From assembly GCA_020310875.1 (NCBI GenBank), contig CM035437.1, positions 44,970,171-45,034,170 of the forward strand: a DNA stretch of 64,000 bases, written 5' to 3'. The notes beneath the pieces are model-generated. The model made no database searches and had not been told where the DNA came from. It worked only from the letters and a program-made list of their open reading frames with translations. The position numbers and the translations under genes are program-made. This stretch comes from Ceratopteris richardii. Its lineage: Eukaryota; Streptophyta; Polypodiopsida; Polypodiales; Pteridaceae. This document shows, in pieces, positions 46,861 through 57,991 of this stretch (position 1 is its first letter; every line of letters starts with the position of its first letter).

Positions 46861-48360
46861 AAGGACTCCTTTCAAGAACTCGAAGAACACACGGGAGAAG
46901 TCTAACTTGGCAACAACAAAAGTTTACCCATCGAAGGAAAAGGGAAAGTTCAAATTTCCAACCATCAGGGGGAATGCAAGTCTTTATCCAATGTTCTTTT
47001 TGTTCCAAATTATGTATGAATCTACTTTTCGTCAAGGCCATTACAGATCAGGACAAACAAGTATGGTTTGATAACACCTCAATTAAGGTAGTTGATCCCC
47101 ATACAAAGGATGTCATTGCTCAAGGTATTGAAGAAAAGGGTCTCTACAAACTATCTTGCTTTGTATCCAAAGATTCAACATCAAGTATGTGGCACTAAAG
47201 ATTTGGCCACACTTCTTACTTATCAAAAATCTCTTCATCCTAACTTGTGAAGGGATTGCCAAAGATAGGGCAACTTACGGATGTCTCCCAAGCTTGCACC
47301 CAAGGCAAGCAACATAGGGCCCCAGTTCCTAAGGAAGCTTCAACACGAGCGAGGAACCCTCTAGCCCTCATCCACATGGACTTATGTGGATGAATATCCC
47401 ATCCCTGCGTGGATCCCTCGACATTTATCTTCTAGTAGATGACCACTCTCGCTATATTTGGGTGTACTTTTTGAAGTCAAAGGCAGACACATTCTCTAAG
47501 TTTCAAACTTGGATCAAGGAAGTTGAGAATGAAGCTTCGACTAAAGTTAAAACCATCAGATCAGATGGAGGTGAATCATGACATTGATAACTTTCTCAAC
47601 TAGAAAGGATCAAAAGACAAGTCACTCAGCCTCATACTCCATCCCATAATGGAGTAGCTGAAAGAAAGATATGCAGTGTGATAGAAATGGCAAGAACTAT
47701 GCTTCATCACAAGGATCTTCCCTACAAGTTCTGGGCAGAAGCCGTGCATATTGCCGTTCACATTCTTAATCAAGGATTTACAAGTGCATTACACAACAAA
47801 ACACACATCGTAGCATACTATGGAAGAAAACCAAATGTAAATTACTTTCGAGTCTTTGGCAGTGACGCTTTTGCCCATGTACCAAAAGAAGATAGAAACA
47901 AGTTACAATCAAAGTCCAAGAAACACATATTCATAGGGTACAGTGACCAATCAAAGGCATACCGTCTATATGATATGGAAAACCACTCCGTCACCATTTC
48001 GAAGGATGTGATCTTCAATGAAGCTTCCTCATACTCAAGAAAAGATTCAAGTACAAGTCTTAGTCCACCTATCTACACTTCAGAGGGGGACTCAGTATTT
48101 CCAAAATCCAACTCAGAAGCAAGTACTTCAAGTCATCCGAGACAATCTCAAAGATTTATTGACAAGAGACAACGAGAACAAAGTCATTATGTCAATTACG
48201 CCTTAATGCATCATATTCAACAAATCCCGAAACCATCTAATTACAAAGAAGCTCAAGGACAACCTGAATGGGAAGAAGTTATGCAAGTAGAAATGGATGC
48301 AATCAAGAAGAACAAAACTTGGACTCTTTACCTAAGCCCACAAATCATCAAGTCATAGGA
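46861..48360 (+). pseudogene. Copia-7 protease end and integrase
   Basis: Spread over several frames: LGNNKSLPIEGKGKVQIS, DPHTKDVIAQGIEEKGLYKL, LVDDHSRYIWVYFLKSKADT (Asp), IRSDGGES (second Asp), PHTPSHNGVAERK (Glu). The 226-codon frame 47678-48358 runs MIEMARTMLHHKDLPYKFWA, RVFGSDAFAHVPKEDRNKLQ and HIFIGYSDQSKAYRLYDMEN, ending in the RT start [20 protein letters not shown]. Many frame changes lie in the first half. Confidence 0.85.
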
Positions 48361-48969
48361 GTTAAGTGGCTTTATAAAGTTAAGTACAAGTCAGATGGCA
48401 CATTAGAAAAGTACAAAGCAAGGTTGGTAGCTAAGGGATACAAGCAACAACATGGCATTGACTATGAAGAAACATTCGCTCCTACTGCAAGATTCACAAC
48501 CATAAGAATCATCTTAGCACTAAGTGCTCACTTTAAGTGGCCCATTTACCAACTGGACGTCAAAAGTACATTCCTCAATGGAGATCTTCAAGAAGAAGTA
48601 TATGTTGGACAACCTCAAGGCTTCAAGATCAAAGGCAAAGAAGATCAAGTCTACAAGCTTCAAAAGGCACTTTACGGACTTAAGCAAGCTCCAAGGGCCT
48701 GGTATGAAAAGATTCACAAGTTCTTTGAAGACAAGGGATTTCACAGAAGCAATGCTGATGCTAATCTCTATATCTATCAAAAGGATTCGTTAGTCGCCAT
48801 CATCATTCTCTATGTAGATGACTTGATCTTGACAAGCTCATACGAAGAACGCATCCAATTTATCATCACACAGCTTCATCTTGAGTACTCTATGATAGAT
48901 CTTGGATTACTTCACTACTTCTTGGGAATGGAAGTTTGGCAATCAAAAGAAGGTATATTTCTATCATAG
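48268..48969 (+). CDS. Copia-7 reverse transcriptase
   Basis: A 233-codon open frame: [80 protein letters not shown], and [12 protein letters not shown] (intact YVDD at about 48811-48830), then [20 protein letters not shown]. It ends in a TAG at 48967. RVT_2 motifs are complete except the last connection part. Confidence 0.9.
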   Translation: MGRSYASRNGCNQEEQNLDSLPKPTNHQVIGVKWLYKVKYKSDGTLEKYKARLVAKGYKQQHGIDYEETFAPTARFTTIRIILALSAHFKWPIYQLDVKSTFLNGDLQEEVYVGQPQGFKIKGKEDQVYKLQKALYGLKQAPRAWYEKIHKFFEDKGFHRSNADANLYIYQKDSLVAIIILYVDDLILTSSYEERIQFIITQLHLEYSMIDLGLLHYFLGMEVWQSKEGIFLS

Positions 48970-49740
48970 AAGAAGTACTCGTCTGATCTACTTTCCAGAT
49001 ATAACATGGACCAATGTCGCTCAGTTTCTACACCACTTGATCCAAACATCAAGCTTACACTGGAGGACTCATCATCACTTGTGGATGTGCATACCTATCG
49101 ACAGCTTGTTGGCTCATTACTCTACCTTGCCAACACTAGACCAGATATTGCTTATGTAGTTGGTATACTCAGTCAATTTGCACATCAGCCTCGTCAGACT
49201 CATTGGGATGCTGCTCAAAGACTACTTCGATACCTTGCCCTCACCCAACATCATGGTCTTTGGTATAGAGAGGGCATCGAACTCGCTGGATATTCAGATT
49301 CTGATTGGGTTGGTGATCCTGACTCTTGACGGTCTACTTCTGGGTATATATTCTTGCTTGGCTTAGGCACTATCTCTTGGGCAAGTAAGAAGCAGCCTAC
49401 AGTTGCTTTATCATCTACCGAGGCCGAGTACCGAGCATCCAGCTTTGCAGCATGTGAGGCCATCTGGCTTTGACGTTTATTATCTGACATTGATGTTTTG
49501 CAGGATACTCCGACATGTATTCGCACAGACAGCCAGTCAGCCTTGGCCATCGCCAAGAATCCAGTGTTCCATGCTGGGACGACGCACATCGAGATCCAAT
49601 ACCACTTCATCCGCGAGAAGCTCATATCTCAGGAGATTACTCTGGAGCAGTGTACCTCTCAAGAGAACCTGGCGGACATGTTCACGAAGGCTCTACCTCC
49701 GGTTCCGCTTCAACGCTTGGTGGATCTCTGTAGCATTTAG
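48970..49740 (+). pseudogene. Copia-7 RT connection and RNase H
   Basis: DQCRSVSTPLDPNIKLTLED, LLYLANTRPDIAYVVGILSQ, ELAGYSDSDWVGDPDS then TGA (49327), then [20 protein letters not shown], a second TGA (49471), then TDSQSALAIAKNPVFHAGTT, HIEIQYHFIREKLISQEITL and NLADMFTKALPPVPLQRLVD, stopping at 49738. Only two or three point changes separate it from an open frame. Confidence 0.9.
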
Positions 49741-49756
49741 CCGCTTCAAAATGGAG

Positions 49757-49768
49757 CTGCAGAGGGGG
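49757..49768 (+). promoter_or_regulatory. Copia-7 polypurine tract
   Basis: GCTGCAGAGGGGG just before the 3' LTR. Confidence 0.85.
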
Positions 49769-50184
49769 TGTTGACAACATGATTGCTCCTACTTCATCTA
49801 CATTTGTATCCGCATGAGTGCATCTCCATTTTGTATCCAGGATGCACTCCATTTCTAGTCTATTTCCATTTTATATTGTATTTCCTTTGTATTTGGGTAC
49901 CTTGCCATGTGCTTCTACCAGTTATATTCATTCTCCTTTCAAGAGACTTATCCCACATATGATGTACTTTTGAGAGCCCCTCCCAAATCTATATAAGGAG
50001 GGCCTCTCCCCTCATTTGTACTTCGTTAGAAGCTTGAGGATCCTACTCCATGCCCTTGGCAAGCTCATTTCTAATCCACATGAGTTTACCCATTTCATGG
50101 TCTACTCATTTTGTGTCTCACACATTCTTTGTTTTGTGAGAGTACTTTACTTTTCCTTTTGCTTCTGTGTGCGTACTCTCTACA
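49769..50184 (+). repeat. Copia-7 3' LTR
   Basis: 416 bp, TGTTGACAACATG to GTACTCTCTACA, then ATAAT. Confidence 0.93.
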
Positions 50185-50189
50185 ATAAT

Positions 50190-51900
50190 GTGTCAATATA
50201 TTTTGTTTGACACAAGGTTATTCTGCCATCAACTTGCATAAATTGAATGCCCAACTAATGATGCAAATGCCCAAAGCACAAAACCAAGGGGCTGAAAAAC
50301 ATACACTTCTTCATGAAAGTCACCATTCACAAATGCAATTTTAATCTCCAAATGATGTATGTTCCAACCATGATGAGCTACAAGTGCACAGATGCTACGG
50401 ACAGTAGTCATTTGGCATGTAGGAGCAAAGGTCTCATCAAAATCAATGCCTCTTTCTTAAGCATAATTCTTTGTAATAAGCCTAGCCTTATACATGTCAA
50501 TTGTTCCATTAGGTTTATGCTTCAACTTGTATATCCACTTAGTGTCAATAGCCTTCTTACCAGGAGGCAAGTCACATAACGACCAGGTACCATTTTTCAT
50601 AATAGCATTATATTCTGATTGCATAGAAGCCATCCAATTTTCAAAATTTTATGCTTCATCAAATGAAACAGGCTCATTCTCATCACAAAGACTAGATGCA
50701 GCCATAGAATATCAAACTGATGTAAAAAAGCACTATGAAATCTTGAACGGGTACGATATGATAAAGGTGCATCTAATTTATCTCGCAAAGTCTACACCAA
50801 CCATTTAGGCATAGTTTTTGCCTCCTCTATATCGATTCTCTCATTAATAAGTGCATCATGTAATCTACATCAAAAATGGAATGATCTGCATTATCATGTG
50901 AAACCTGTAAAGGCTGAAAGTTACCTCACTTGGACCAGCACTAGATTGTCCACCTATAAAAAGAGGTAGCAAAGTATCATATACATCTTTGGAGCTAACT
51001 GATGTCTGAATAGCATCTTCCACAAAAACAACATCATGGCTAACCAAAATGCATTTAGTATGTGGATGATATAGACAATAGCCTTTGCTTTCAGAACTAT
51101 ACCCAACAAAAATACATTTCACTACTTTATCATCCAATTTCCTACATTGTTGTTCACGCACTAATGCATTGCCAGAAAAGCAAAGACATGCAGGTGAGCA
51201 ATAGATGGCTTGTGACCATTCCAAGCCTCATATGGAGTGATAGACTGCAATGCTTTAGTGGGACACGTGTTAAGTACATATGCTATACACATAATAGCCT
51301 CAATCCAAAAACTATGTGGTAAAATCCTAACTCTTGACCATACACCACACCATCTCCATGAGTGACATGTTCTTCCTTTCAACAACTCCATTCTATCGAG
51401 GTGTATACAACATTGTACATTGATGTTTTATCCCACATTCAGCCAGAAATGCATTAAAATTAGAAGACATATATTCCCCCCCTCGATCAGAACAGAGGGT
51501 GTCCATTTTACATGCTGATAGATTTTCAGCCAAAACCAAAAACTATTTGAAGCACATAAACACTTTCAACTTTGCTTTCAGTGGATATACCCATGGATGC
51601 CCGGAGAAATCATCAATGAAAGCCATGAAGTAAAGATAGTTCCCAAAAGAAGGTGTTTGCATAGGACCACAAACATCACTATGGACAAGCTGTAATTTTT
51701 TAGTAGCTCATACTGAACCATCTTTTGGGAAGGAGGAATGTTGCATTTTGCCCAAAATACAACCTTCATAGACATGTTTACTAGGTGCCTCAAGTTTAGG
51801 CAGAGAGGACACCATTTCAAATTTTTACAGGCATAGCAAACTAGCAAAATACAGATGACCAAAGAGTGCATGCCAAAGCTTTGCATCTGACATAGCATGA
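50190..51900 (-). pseudogene. Copia-6 integrase and partial RT
   Basis: Minus strand. Integrase GILHGYIH/TPSFGNYLYFMAFIDDFS-like (51600), SDRGGEYMSSNFNAFLAE-like (51470), NGV.ERKNMSLME-like (51390), ILPHSFWIEAIMCIAYVLNT, ITPYEAWNGHKPSIAHLHVF, CIFVGYSSESKGYCLYHPHT and YDTLLPLFIGGQSS. RT: WLLCNQNIMLL and, in a second frame, KNGTWSLCDLPPGKKAIDTK, GIDFDETFAPTC, TTVRSICALVAHHGWNIHHL and VYVFQPLGFV. The centre of RT is deleted at about 50280. Confidence 0.83.
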
Positions 51901-53460
51901 GAATCTTGAACTACACATGATGAATCATTCACAGATTTTGCATAATCTATGAGCTTATATAGCCCATGATATAAAATTCCAAATCAATAATGTTATCGCC
52001 ATTTGGTGGATCATGAATTGTACATCTGTCATCAACAAATTTCACAACCAAGTTGATCTTGGCTAATGTTGAAATTGGTAACAGATTTTTCTTGGCACAA
52101 ATAAAGCGTCTTGCAATGTAAAAGAACTATCATCAGTACTAGTCAGAATGATCTTATCAACTCCCATGATAGGATAAGAGGAGTTATTGGTGCATGTGAT
52201 AGTATTCCCTGTAGGGGCAAGCTCAAGTGAAGTGAAGAAACTGTGCTACGAGGTAATATGTTTGGTTGCACCACTATCAAAGTACCAAACATCTGAGTGC
52301 ATTGTAGTTATACATTGTTCATGAGAAGATGGTTCATAACTGCAAACAACAATGAATGCGCATTCTTCATTCTACACCAAATTTACAGACTCTGCTTTGG
52401 GTGTAGAGGCCTCTGCAATAACCATTCTAGCCTCTTTCTTCTTTGCCTCTTTTGCAGCCAATTTTGGACAACTCTTTATGACATGATTGTTTCCTTTACA
52501 GTATTTGCAAAACAATTTTTTCTTTTTTGTTTTGTTCTCATCTTTGTCATCCTTCTTTGATAGTGTAGAATTAGCAAATTTTTGCTTACTAGTAGATGAG
52601 ATCCATTTACCTTTGCCCTTCTGACTAGCTAGGAAAGCTTGATTTGCAACATGCATAATGGACCTGTTCTGCCTAGACTGATCTTCCTACAATAGAACAG
52701 AGAATAACTCCTCAAATGTTAAGGCATTTGGATCGCCTTTCATCATCAATCAAAGAGTAGAAGCAAAACTCTGATATGAATATAGAAGACGATTCAGAAC
52801 AGTCTGCACTAGTGAGCTGTCAAGCAAGTCTTCATCAGTAGAAATCAACTCTTCCTTCAAAACTTTGATCTTTGTCAAAAAACTATCCATCGAATCTCCT
52901 TCATTCATATGCTCACTCTCCAACTGTTTTGGAGGTAAGCAACACGAGCCTCATTCCTTGCCTGGTATAAAGTGCTATGTGTATCCCAAGCATCCTTTGC
53001 TATTCTGCAGGAGCAAATGTGAGGAATAATGGCAAGTTTGACAGAAAAGGCTATCAATGCATGGTATAAACTAGTAAGCGTATCCCAAGCATCCTTTGTT
53101 GTTCTGCAAGAGTGAATGTGAGGAATAATGGCATGTTTGACAGACAAGGCTATCAATGCATGTGCTTGAGCATCTCTGCCATCCCAATGAAGTTGCTTTG
53201 CAATAGGTGCAGTAGGAATCGAAGCACGAATAGGAACCTGACATATATCACCATGTGCAACACCATCTCCATCATGTTCAGTAATTGTATTTGTAGGTGT
53301 AATAGGATGCTTTTCAACACCATTCACAATATTCCACATTCCTTTTTCAACCAATAAAGGATGCATCATATAATTCCATAATGGATAATTGGTACCATCC
53401 AACTTATCCTCAACATCCAACGTACGGAATACATCACTACTTTCATAAGAGGAGATGGTT
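51901..53460 (-). pseudogene. Copia-6 gag and protease
   Basis: Minus strand: MDVEDKLDGTNYPLWNYMMH, ALIALSVKHAIIPHIHSC, a 99-bp in-frame repeat of that region, then MHVANQAFLASQKGKGKW and a canonical knuckle CKYCKGNNHVIKSC (about 52490). The protease reads WYFDSGATKHIT (intact DSGA, about 52270), followed by decayed flap sequence. Upstream of 53460 no LTR or PBS is recognisable. Confidence 0.85.
52963..53160 (-). repeat. 99-bp tandem duplication in Copia-6 gag
   Basis: Two 99-bp units (52963-53061 and 53062-53160), exactly 33 codons each, duplicating the ALIALSVK...TKDAWDTL..LYH block in frame. The units have since diverged at about ten sites. Confidence 0.9.
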
Positions 53461-54503
53461 GAGTATGCTCCAGAGATGAGCTAGTGTTACACAAAACCTG
53501 CTCTACACCTGCCAAGTTGACTGCATAGATGCTTAGTAGACTGCTTTTCCTTCACAATAATGCATTTACAACCACAAGGTACTTTGGAAAATCATTCCCA
53601 AAAGTTTGTACCAAAACAAATAACTTGCATGTACTAGAAATGTGAAGAAACCTTCTATTTTGGGAATGTAGGTGCTCAATGTTTTGCTTACAGCTCTTAG
53701 CCTAGTATGAATTGACTAGAGAGCTTTTGCACACATCTAATTCAAGTGTATAAATAACTAACACAAGTCATATCATGAACTTAGAGGCACTATACACTAA
53801 GCAATGAGTTTAACAACTTAGGGGGGTCATCCCGACATTTCAAGAACAAGATGATGTGCAAACATAGTCCACTTCATCAATCCATATCTCGAGGTTGGAT
53901 AAACCAAAACTAATGAAACTTTTTAGGTATATTATAGCCACTTTATTCTAACTATACCAATTTTAAGTGAATCAAATGGTTGAGTACACATGGAGAAATC
54001 ACTCCTGCAAAATCACTAAAATGATGAAGATATGATAGAGAACAATAGACTAAAATGATCTAGAAGAATTGTATCAAATTATGTACGCCAATAAACATAT
54101 GATAAAAGGAAAGTGTAGTGAACTAATCAAACATATGTTGAGCTTAAGGTATGCTCAATGGTGTAGCTCAAAAGCTCTTAGTAATTGCTCTCATGCCTCA
54201 TGACTAAACCTCATCTATTTATACTCATCAAATGAATTTCAATTTTGAACTTCCCAAACCTAAAAGTGTTCCTACACTTTAAGGGTGCTTTGAATTGATT
54301 CCTTCAGCAAACAAGTCCTGGTTTTAGCAACCTAACTTCACAAGATTCCTTACCTTTTTGCTTTTACACTTATCCAAGGTAAATACTTCTAGATTGACAA
54401 GGAGATGTTCATATGTGATCCTCGATGTGATGTCCTTAGTTAAAGAGTAGTCTTTGAGACAATAGCTAAGCACTTAGGCTTGCTATTTGTACCAAAAACT
54501 CCC
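53461..54503 (-). other. unassigned; probably includes the Copia-9 3' LTR
   Basis: No coding similarity. On the minus strand GGCTTGAGGGGGAG (54504-54517) is a clear PPT, followed by TTTTTGGTACAAATAGC. The LTR start may be a mutated TGTTTGG near 54503. The outer boundary cannot be set because the partner LTR lies outside the window. Confidence 0.45.
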
Positions 54504-54525
54504 CCTCAAGCCTAAGATGTTTGAG

Positions 54526-54960
54526 TCTTCAGTCCTTCATAATTTCTTGCAAGACAATCATTGATTTAAATCTACTTAATTTGCTTCCATCCAATGCCTT
54601 TGTCATCATATCTACACTTTGTTGATATGTGGATACATATGACAGTTGTATCTCCTTACTCATGATCTTTTCTATGACATAATGGAAGTGAACTTCAATG
54701 TGTTTGGTCTTGGCATGATAGACAGGATTAGCAGCAAGATGCAATGAACTAATGTTGTCTCCAAATACGTGTGGAGTTGAAGTATTCAACCCTAAATCAG
54801 AGTATAGGCTCCTGATCCACATAGCTTCTTGAGTAGCATTTGCAAGTCCTCTATATCCAGATTTAGTTGATGAGAAAGAAGTTATAGGTTGCTTCTTTGA
54901 TTACCAAGAAATCAATTTGGTACCTCCAAAAGTAGCCTGATATGCTTCTCGGATCATCTT
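54526..54960 (-). pseudogene. Copia-9 RNase H
   Basis: Minus strand: ATFGG.KLISW-like, PITSFSSTKSGYRGLANATQ, then the 97-codon frame 54529-54822: SDLGLNTSTPHVFGDNISSL, HLAANPVYHAKTKHIEVHFH, YVIEKIMSKEIQLSYVSTYQ, QSVDMMTKALDGSKLSRF. Resembles the Copia-4 RNase H type (GDNIS...HAR.KHIEVH). Confidence 0.85.
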
Positions 54961-55019
54961 TGGAACCTATCCAATCTGCAAAAAAATATCTTGACATCTA
55001 AATCAGAGGTATAAGGATA

Positions 55020-56185
55020 TTACAATCCTTCATTAATTATTCCCTTCAAATACTTTAAAATTCTTTTAGTTGCTTCCATGTGAGGTTCCCTTGGAGTGTG
55101 CATAAATTGACTTAGCACACTAACTCCATAGCATATATCCACTCTAGTCAAAGTTGCATAATTCAAGCTTCCAACTAAGCTTTGGTAACTAGTCACATCT
55201 TCAATCAGCTCACCTTCATGAGCACTTAGCTTATGAATGAACTCCATGTGTACCTGCAACGTTTGTATTTTCCATCTTGAATTTGGAGTATATCTCCAAT
55301 GTACTTTTTCTAAGTTAGGAAAATACCTCTCTCTATGTATACCACTTCCAAACCTAGGAAATAAGTGAGTAGGTCAAGATCACTAATCTTGTACTCTTCT
55401 TTCATTTGAGCTTTGATCCTCTTGATTCCATTTGCATCATTACCTCTGATGGCTATATCATCTGCATATACATAGAGATATATGACCTTTGAGTGGTTCC
55501 TCATTATGAAGAGGGAAGGATCTACCTTGCTCACCATGAATCCTTTATCCTGCAAATAAGTGACCAATCTATGATTCCAAGCTCTAGGATCTTGCTTCAA
55601 GCCATATAAGGCTTTCCTTAACATGTATACAAGTTCTGGATATGATTTATCTTCAAATCCAAGAGGTTGAGCCATGTATACCTCTTTTGAAATCCAACCA
55701 TTAAGAAAAGCATTTTTGACATCCATTTGATAGATATTCCAATTCTTAGAAGATGCTACACTCATGAGTACTCTAATTGTAGGCATCTTTGTAACACGTG
55801 AGAATGTCTCTTCATAATCTATACCTTGGGTTTGAGCAAACCCTTTAGCCACAAGCCTTGCTTTGTACCTATCAATTGAGCCATCACAATTCTTCTTTAC
55901 CTTGTAAATCCACCTTGAAGCCGTGAGCTTCATAAATGGTTTCTTGGGAGCCAATTCCCAAGTCTAATTTTCTTGAAGAGCTTCAATTTCTTCTTCCATG
56001 GCATCTCTCCATTCACGTTTCTTCTTGACCTCTTCATATGTTGATGGTTCTTCAGAGTTTGTCCTTGAAATGCAAATTGAATGCTTAGTGATCAAGGATG
56101 TGTCATAACCATACCTTTTTGACTTCCCTTTCTCTTTAGTAGATCTTCTTATGGTTTGTTGATATGATTCTACCACATCTCTCAA
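55020..56185 (-). pseudogene. Copia-9 reverse transcriptase
   Basis: Minus strand: TNSEEPSTYEEVKKKREWRD, then the 214-codon frame 55310-55954: [80 protein letters not shown], and YLYVYADDIAIRGND (YADD in place of the Copia YVDD; about 55470). Then LDLLTYFLGLEVVYIERGIF, a break, and 55020-55259 SYQSLVGSLNYATLTRVDIC. A few stops separate otherwise well-kept blocks. Confidence 0.88.
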
Positions 56186-57193
56186 CTCCTACACTTTAGC
56201 TTGCCTTTGGAGTTCCAAGAATTGATTTCTCTTCTTGGTGTCTTTTGATCATCATCAAAATCACTTGATTCTTCATGTTGATGCTCATTCCTCTTTGATA
56301 GTGTTGGAAAATCTTCCTCTAGGTCATAGGGAAGTTTGATTTTCTTGCAATCATCTTCAAACCAAGATTTGTTTTCATAAAAAACAACATATCTACTAAC
56401 AAAGAAACCTTTTTTACTTGGATTATATAATCTATGGACTTTTTTATTAAGATCATAACCAATGAATATACACTTCTCTACCTTTGGATCCAATTTGCCT
56501 CTGATTTGTGAAGGTATGTGTGCATATGCTATGCACCCAAAGATCCTGCAATGATCAAGGCTAAGTCTTTTTCCATTCCATCCTTCATAAGGTGTCATCC
56601 CATCAAATGCTTTTGATGGAACTCTATTGATCACATAGGTTGTTGTAGATACATCCTCTACCCATAGGTAATTGGGCAATTTGTTCTCATTTAGCATTAA
56701 CTTTGCAGCCTCCACTATGGTTCTATTCCTCCTTTCTGCCACTCCATTTTGCTTTCATGTATACCTAGTTGTAATCTCTCTTTTGTTTTGTCTCTCTTGG
56801 AGATAAGCATCAAATTCATGGGAGAAATATTCTCCCCCTCCATACCACCTTAGCTTCTTCAAAGTCTTTCATGTTTGATTTTCAACAAGTGCTAGATATT
56901 CCTTGAAACAAGAGAACAGTTCATCTTTATGCTTCATAAAGAATAAAATTGTCCATCTACTACAATCATCAAGGAAAGACACATAATACCTGGATCTAGA
57001 GATTGAAGACTCCTTGCTTGGGCCCCATACATATGTATGGACTAGCTCCAATAGGGCTCCATGAATATATCCTTTCTTTGTGAATGGTTGTCTGTGAGAC
57101 TTGTCAAATTGACAAGCACTGCATTTGTAAATCATGTGTTGCTTGAAGATATTTGGTAATCCAAGCACACTTTGATCCCTATTGATTTGCTTC
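56182..57193 (-). pseudogene. Copia-9 integrase
   Basis: Minus strand from the Gypsy-5 junction: LGLPNIFKQHMIYKCSACQF (Cys pair of the zinc finger), LELVHTYVWGPSKESSISRS (first Asp changed: HTYV for HTDV), YYVSFLDDCSRWTILFFMKH (Asp), EYFSHEFDA-like (56810), then MAERRNRTIVEAAKLMLNEN (Glu), DGMTPYEGWNGKRLSLDHCR and CIFIGYDLNKKVHRLYNPSK. One frame change and two stops. Confidence 0.87.
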
Positions 57194-57457
57194 TGTTATT
57201 GAAAGCAATGGCTTTCTGTAAAAGTTATCAACTTTTAGTTTCATGCCTGCTTTTCGAAGCCGCCCTCTTGTAACCACTCTTTTCGACGTAATCAAAATTC
57301 CTATAAATACATGCACTCTGTGGACTGTCGAAACAGAGTGCATGGGGGGAGATTGCACCCAATCTTGTGTTTGGACTCGTCTCTTGTTGCCTCTATTTTC
57401 TGTGTGTTTTTCTGCGTTCGTAATCTCTGTATGCGCGTGAGCAAGATCCTGACAACA
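57194..57457 (+). repeat. Gypsy-5 5' LTR
   Basis: 264 bp, TGTTATTGAAAGC to GATCCTGACAACA, with a TATA box and a downstream hairpin. Confidence 0.95.
57301..57343 (+). promoter_or_regulatory. Gypsy-5 LTR TATA box and adjoining hairpin
   Basis: CTATAAATA (57301-57309), followed 2 nt later by an 11-bp perfect inverted repeat: ATGCACTCTGT (57311-57321) and ACAGAGTGCAT (57333-57343), separated by GGACTGTCGAA. The pair is unchanged in the 3' LTR (63558-63600) although other LTR sites have diverged. Given the TATA position, the transcript start should fall in or just after the hairpin. Confidence 0.8.
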
Positions 57458-57458
57458 G

Positions 57459-57475
57459 TGGTATTAGAGCTCTGC
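57459..57475 (+). promoter_or_regulatory. Gypsy-5 primer-binding site
   Basis: TGGTATTAGAGCTCTGC, 1 nt after the LTR; initiator-Met tRNA type with one difference. Confidence 0.85.
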
Positions 57476-57514
57476 ACGCGTCAATACAGATCTGTTCTCT
57501 GTTCGCGATTCTAA

Positions 57515-57815
57515 ATTCCGATTCCATCTCCATCTCCATCTCCATCTCCGTCTCCGTCTCCGTCTCCGTTTTCGTTTTCGGTTTCTGTTTCTGTTTCGGT
57601 TTCGGTTTCTGTTCCAGTTCTAGTTTCTGTTTCTGTTTCAGTTCCAGAACCAGAACCTACGTTTTCACCTACGTTTACTCCTTCCGTCTCCATCTCCGTT
57701 TTTGTTTTCGGTTTCTGTTTCTGTTTCGGTTTCGGTTTCGGTTTCTGTTCCAGTTCCAGTTTCTGTTTCTGTTTCAGTTCCAGAACCAGAACCTACGTTT
57801 TCACCTACGTTTTCT
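57515..57815 (+). repeat. pyrimidine-rich hexamer repeats with a 136-bp duplication, Gypsy-5 leader
   Basis: TCCATC/TCCGTC and TTTCTG/TTTCGG hexamers. The block ending CCAGAACCAGAACCTACG occurs twice with a period of 136 bp (landmarks at 57644 and 57780). On the minus strand it reads as Thr-Glu and Gly-Asp repeats, which is an artefact of the hexamers. Confidence 0.9.
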
Positions 57816-57991
57816 CCTCCTTCGGCTTACTCCAAGGCGTCGACTAAGGCGTCGGCGTCGACTAAGGCAATAACTTAGGCAATAACTTAGGCAATACATT
57901 GGCAACATTGGCACCCAAGGCTCCCTTGGCGACCGTTGGCTACGCGCGAGGCAATTTTAATTTTTGAGTGGTAATAGAGAGGTTTAGAGTC

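Larger units (their letters stand above)
39462..50184 (+). mobile_element. Copia-7: Copia element hosting Copia-8
   Basis: LTRs 39462-39873 and 49769-50184; target duplication ATAAT at 39457-39461 and 50185-50189; PBS and PPT present. About 7.2 kb without the Copia-8 insertion. The LTRs are about 95% identical by eye. Gag is split by Copia-8 at 42599/46156 and joins in frame. It has an unusually long leader (39886-42332). Confidence 0.94.
38640..53460 (-). mobile_element. Copia-6: Copia element split by Copia-7
   Basis: Minus-strand element in two blocks, 50185-53460 (gag, protease, integrase, start of RT) and 38640-39461 (end of RT, RNase H). When Copia-7 is removed, the frame joins across the target site: FMQVDGRITLCQTKYID then TLLQHFGLEDCKPIATPM. 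The RT has lost its centre: QPLGFV is followed almost directly by LGIQFMQVD, so the YVDD site is deleted. Neither LTR is recognisable. Same family as Copia-3. Confidence 0.88.
54504..57193 (-). mobile_element. Copia-9: 3' block (integrase to PPT)
   Basis: Minus-strand Copia element interrupted by Gypsy-5. The upstream block is at 63720-64000 and runs off the window edge. Target duplication GCTTC of Gypsy-5 lies at 57189-57193. Coding resumes in the integrase finger across the insertion. Confidence 0.88.

Noticed and set aside
57511..57693. Thr-Glu/Gly-Asp repeat protein on the minus strand
   Set aside because: Antisense reading of hexameric leader repeats in Gypsy-5.
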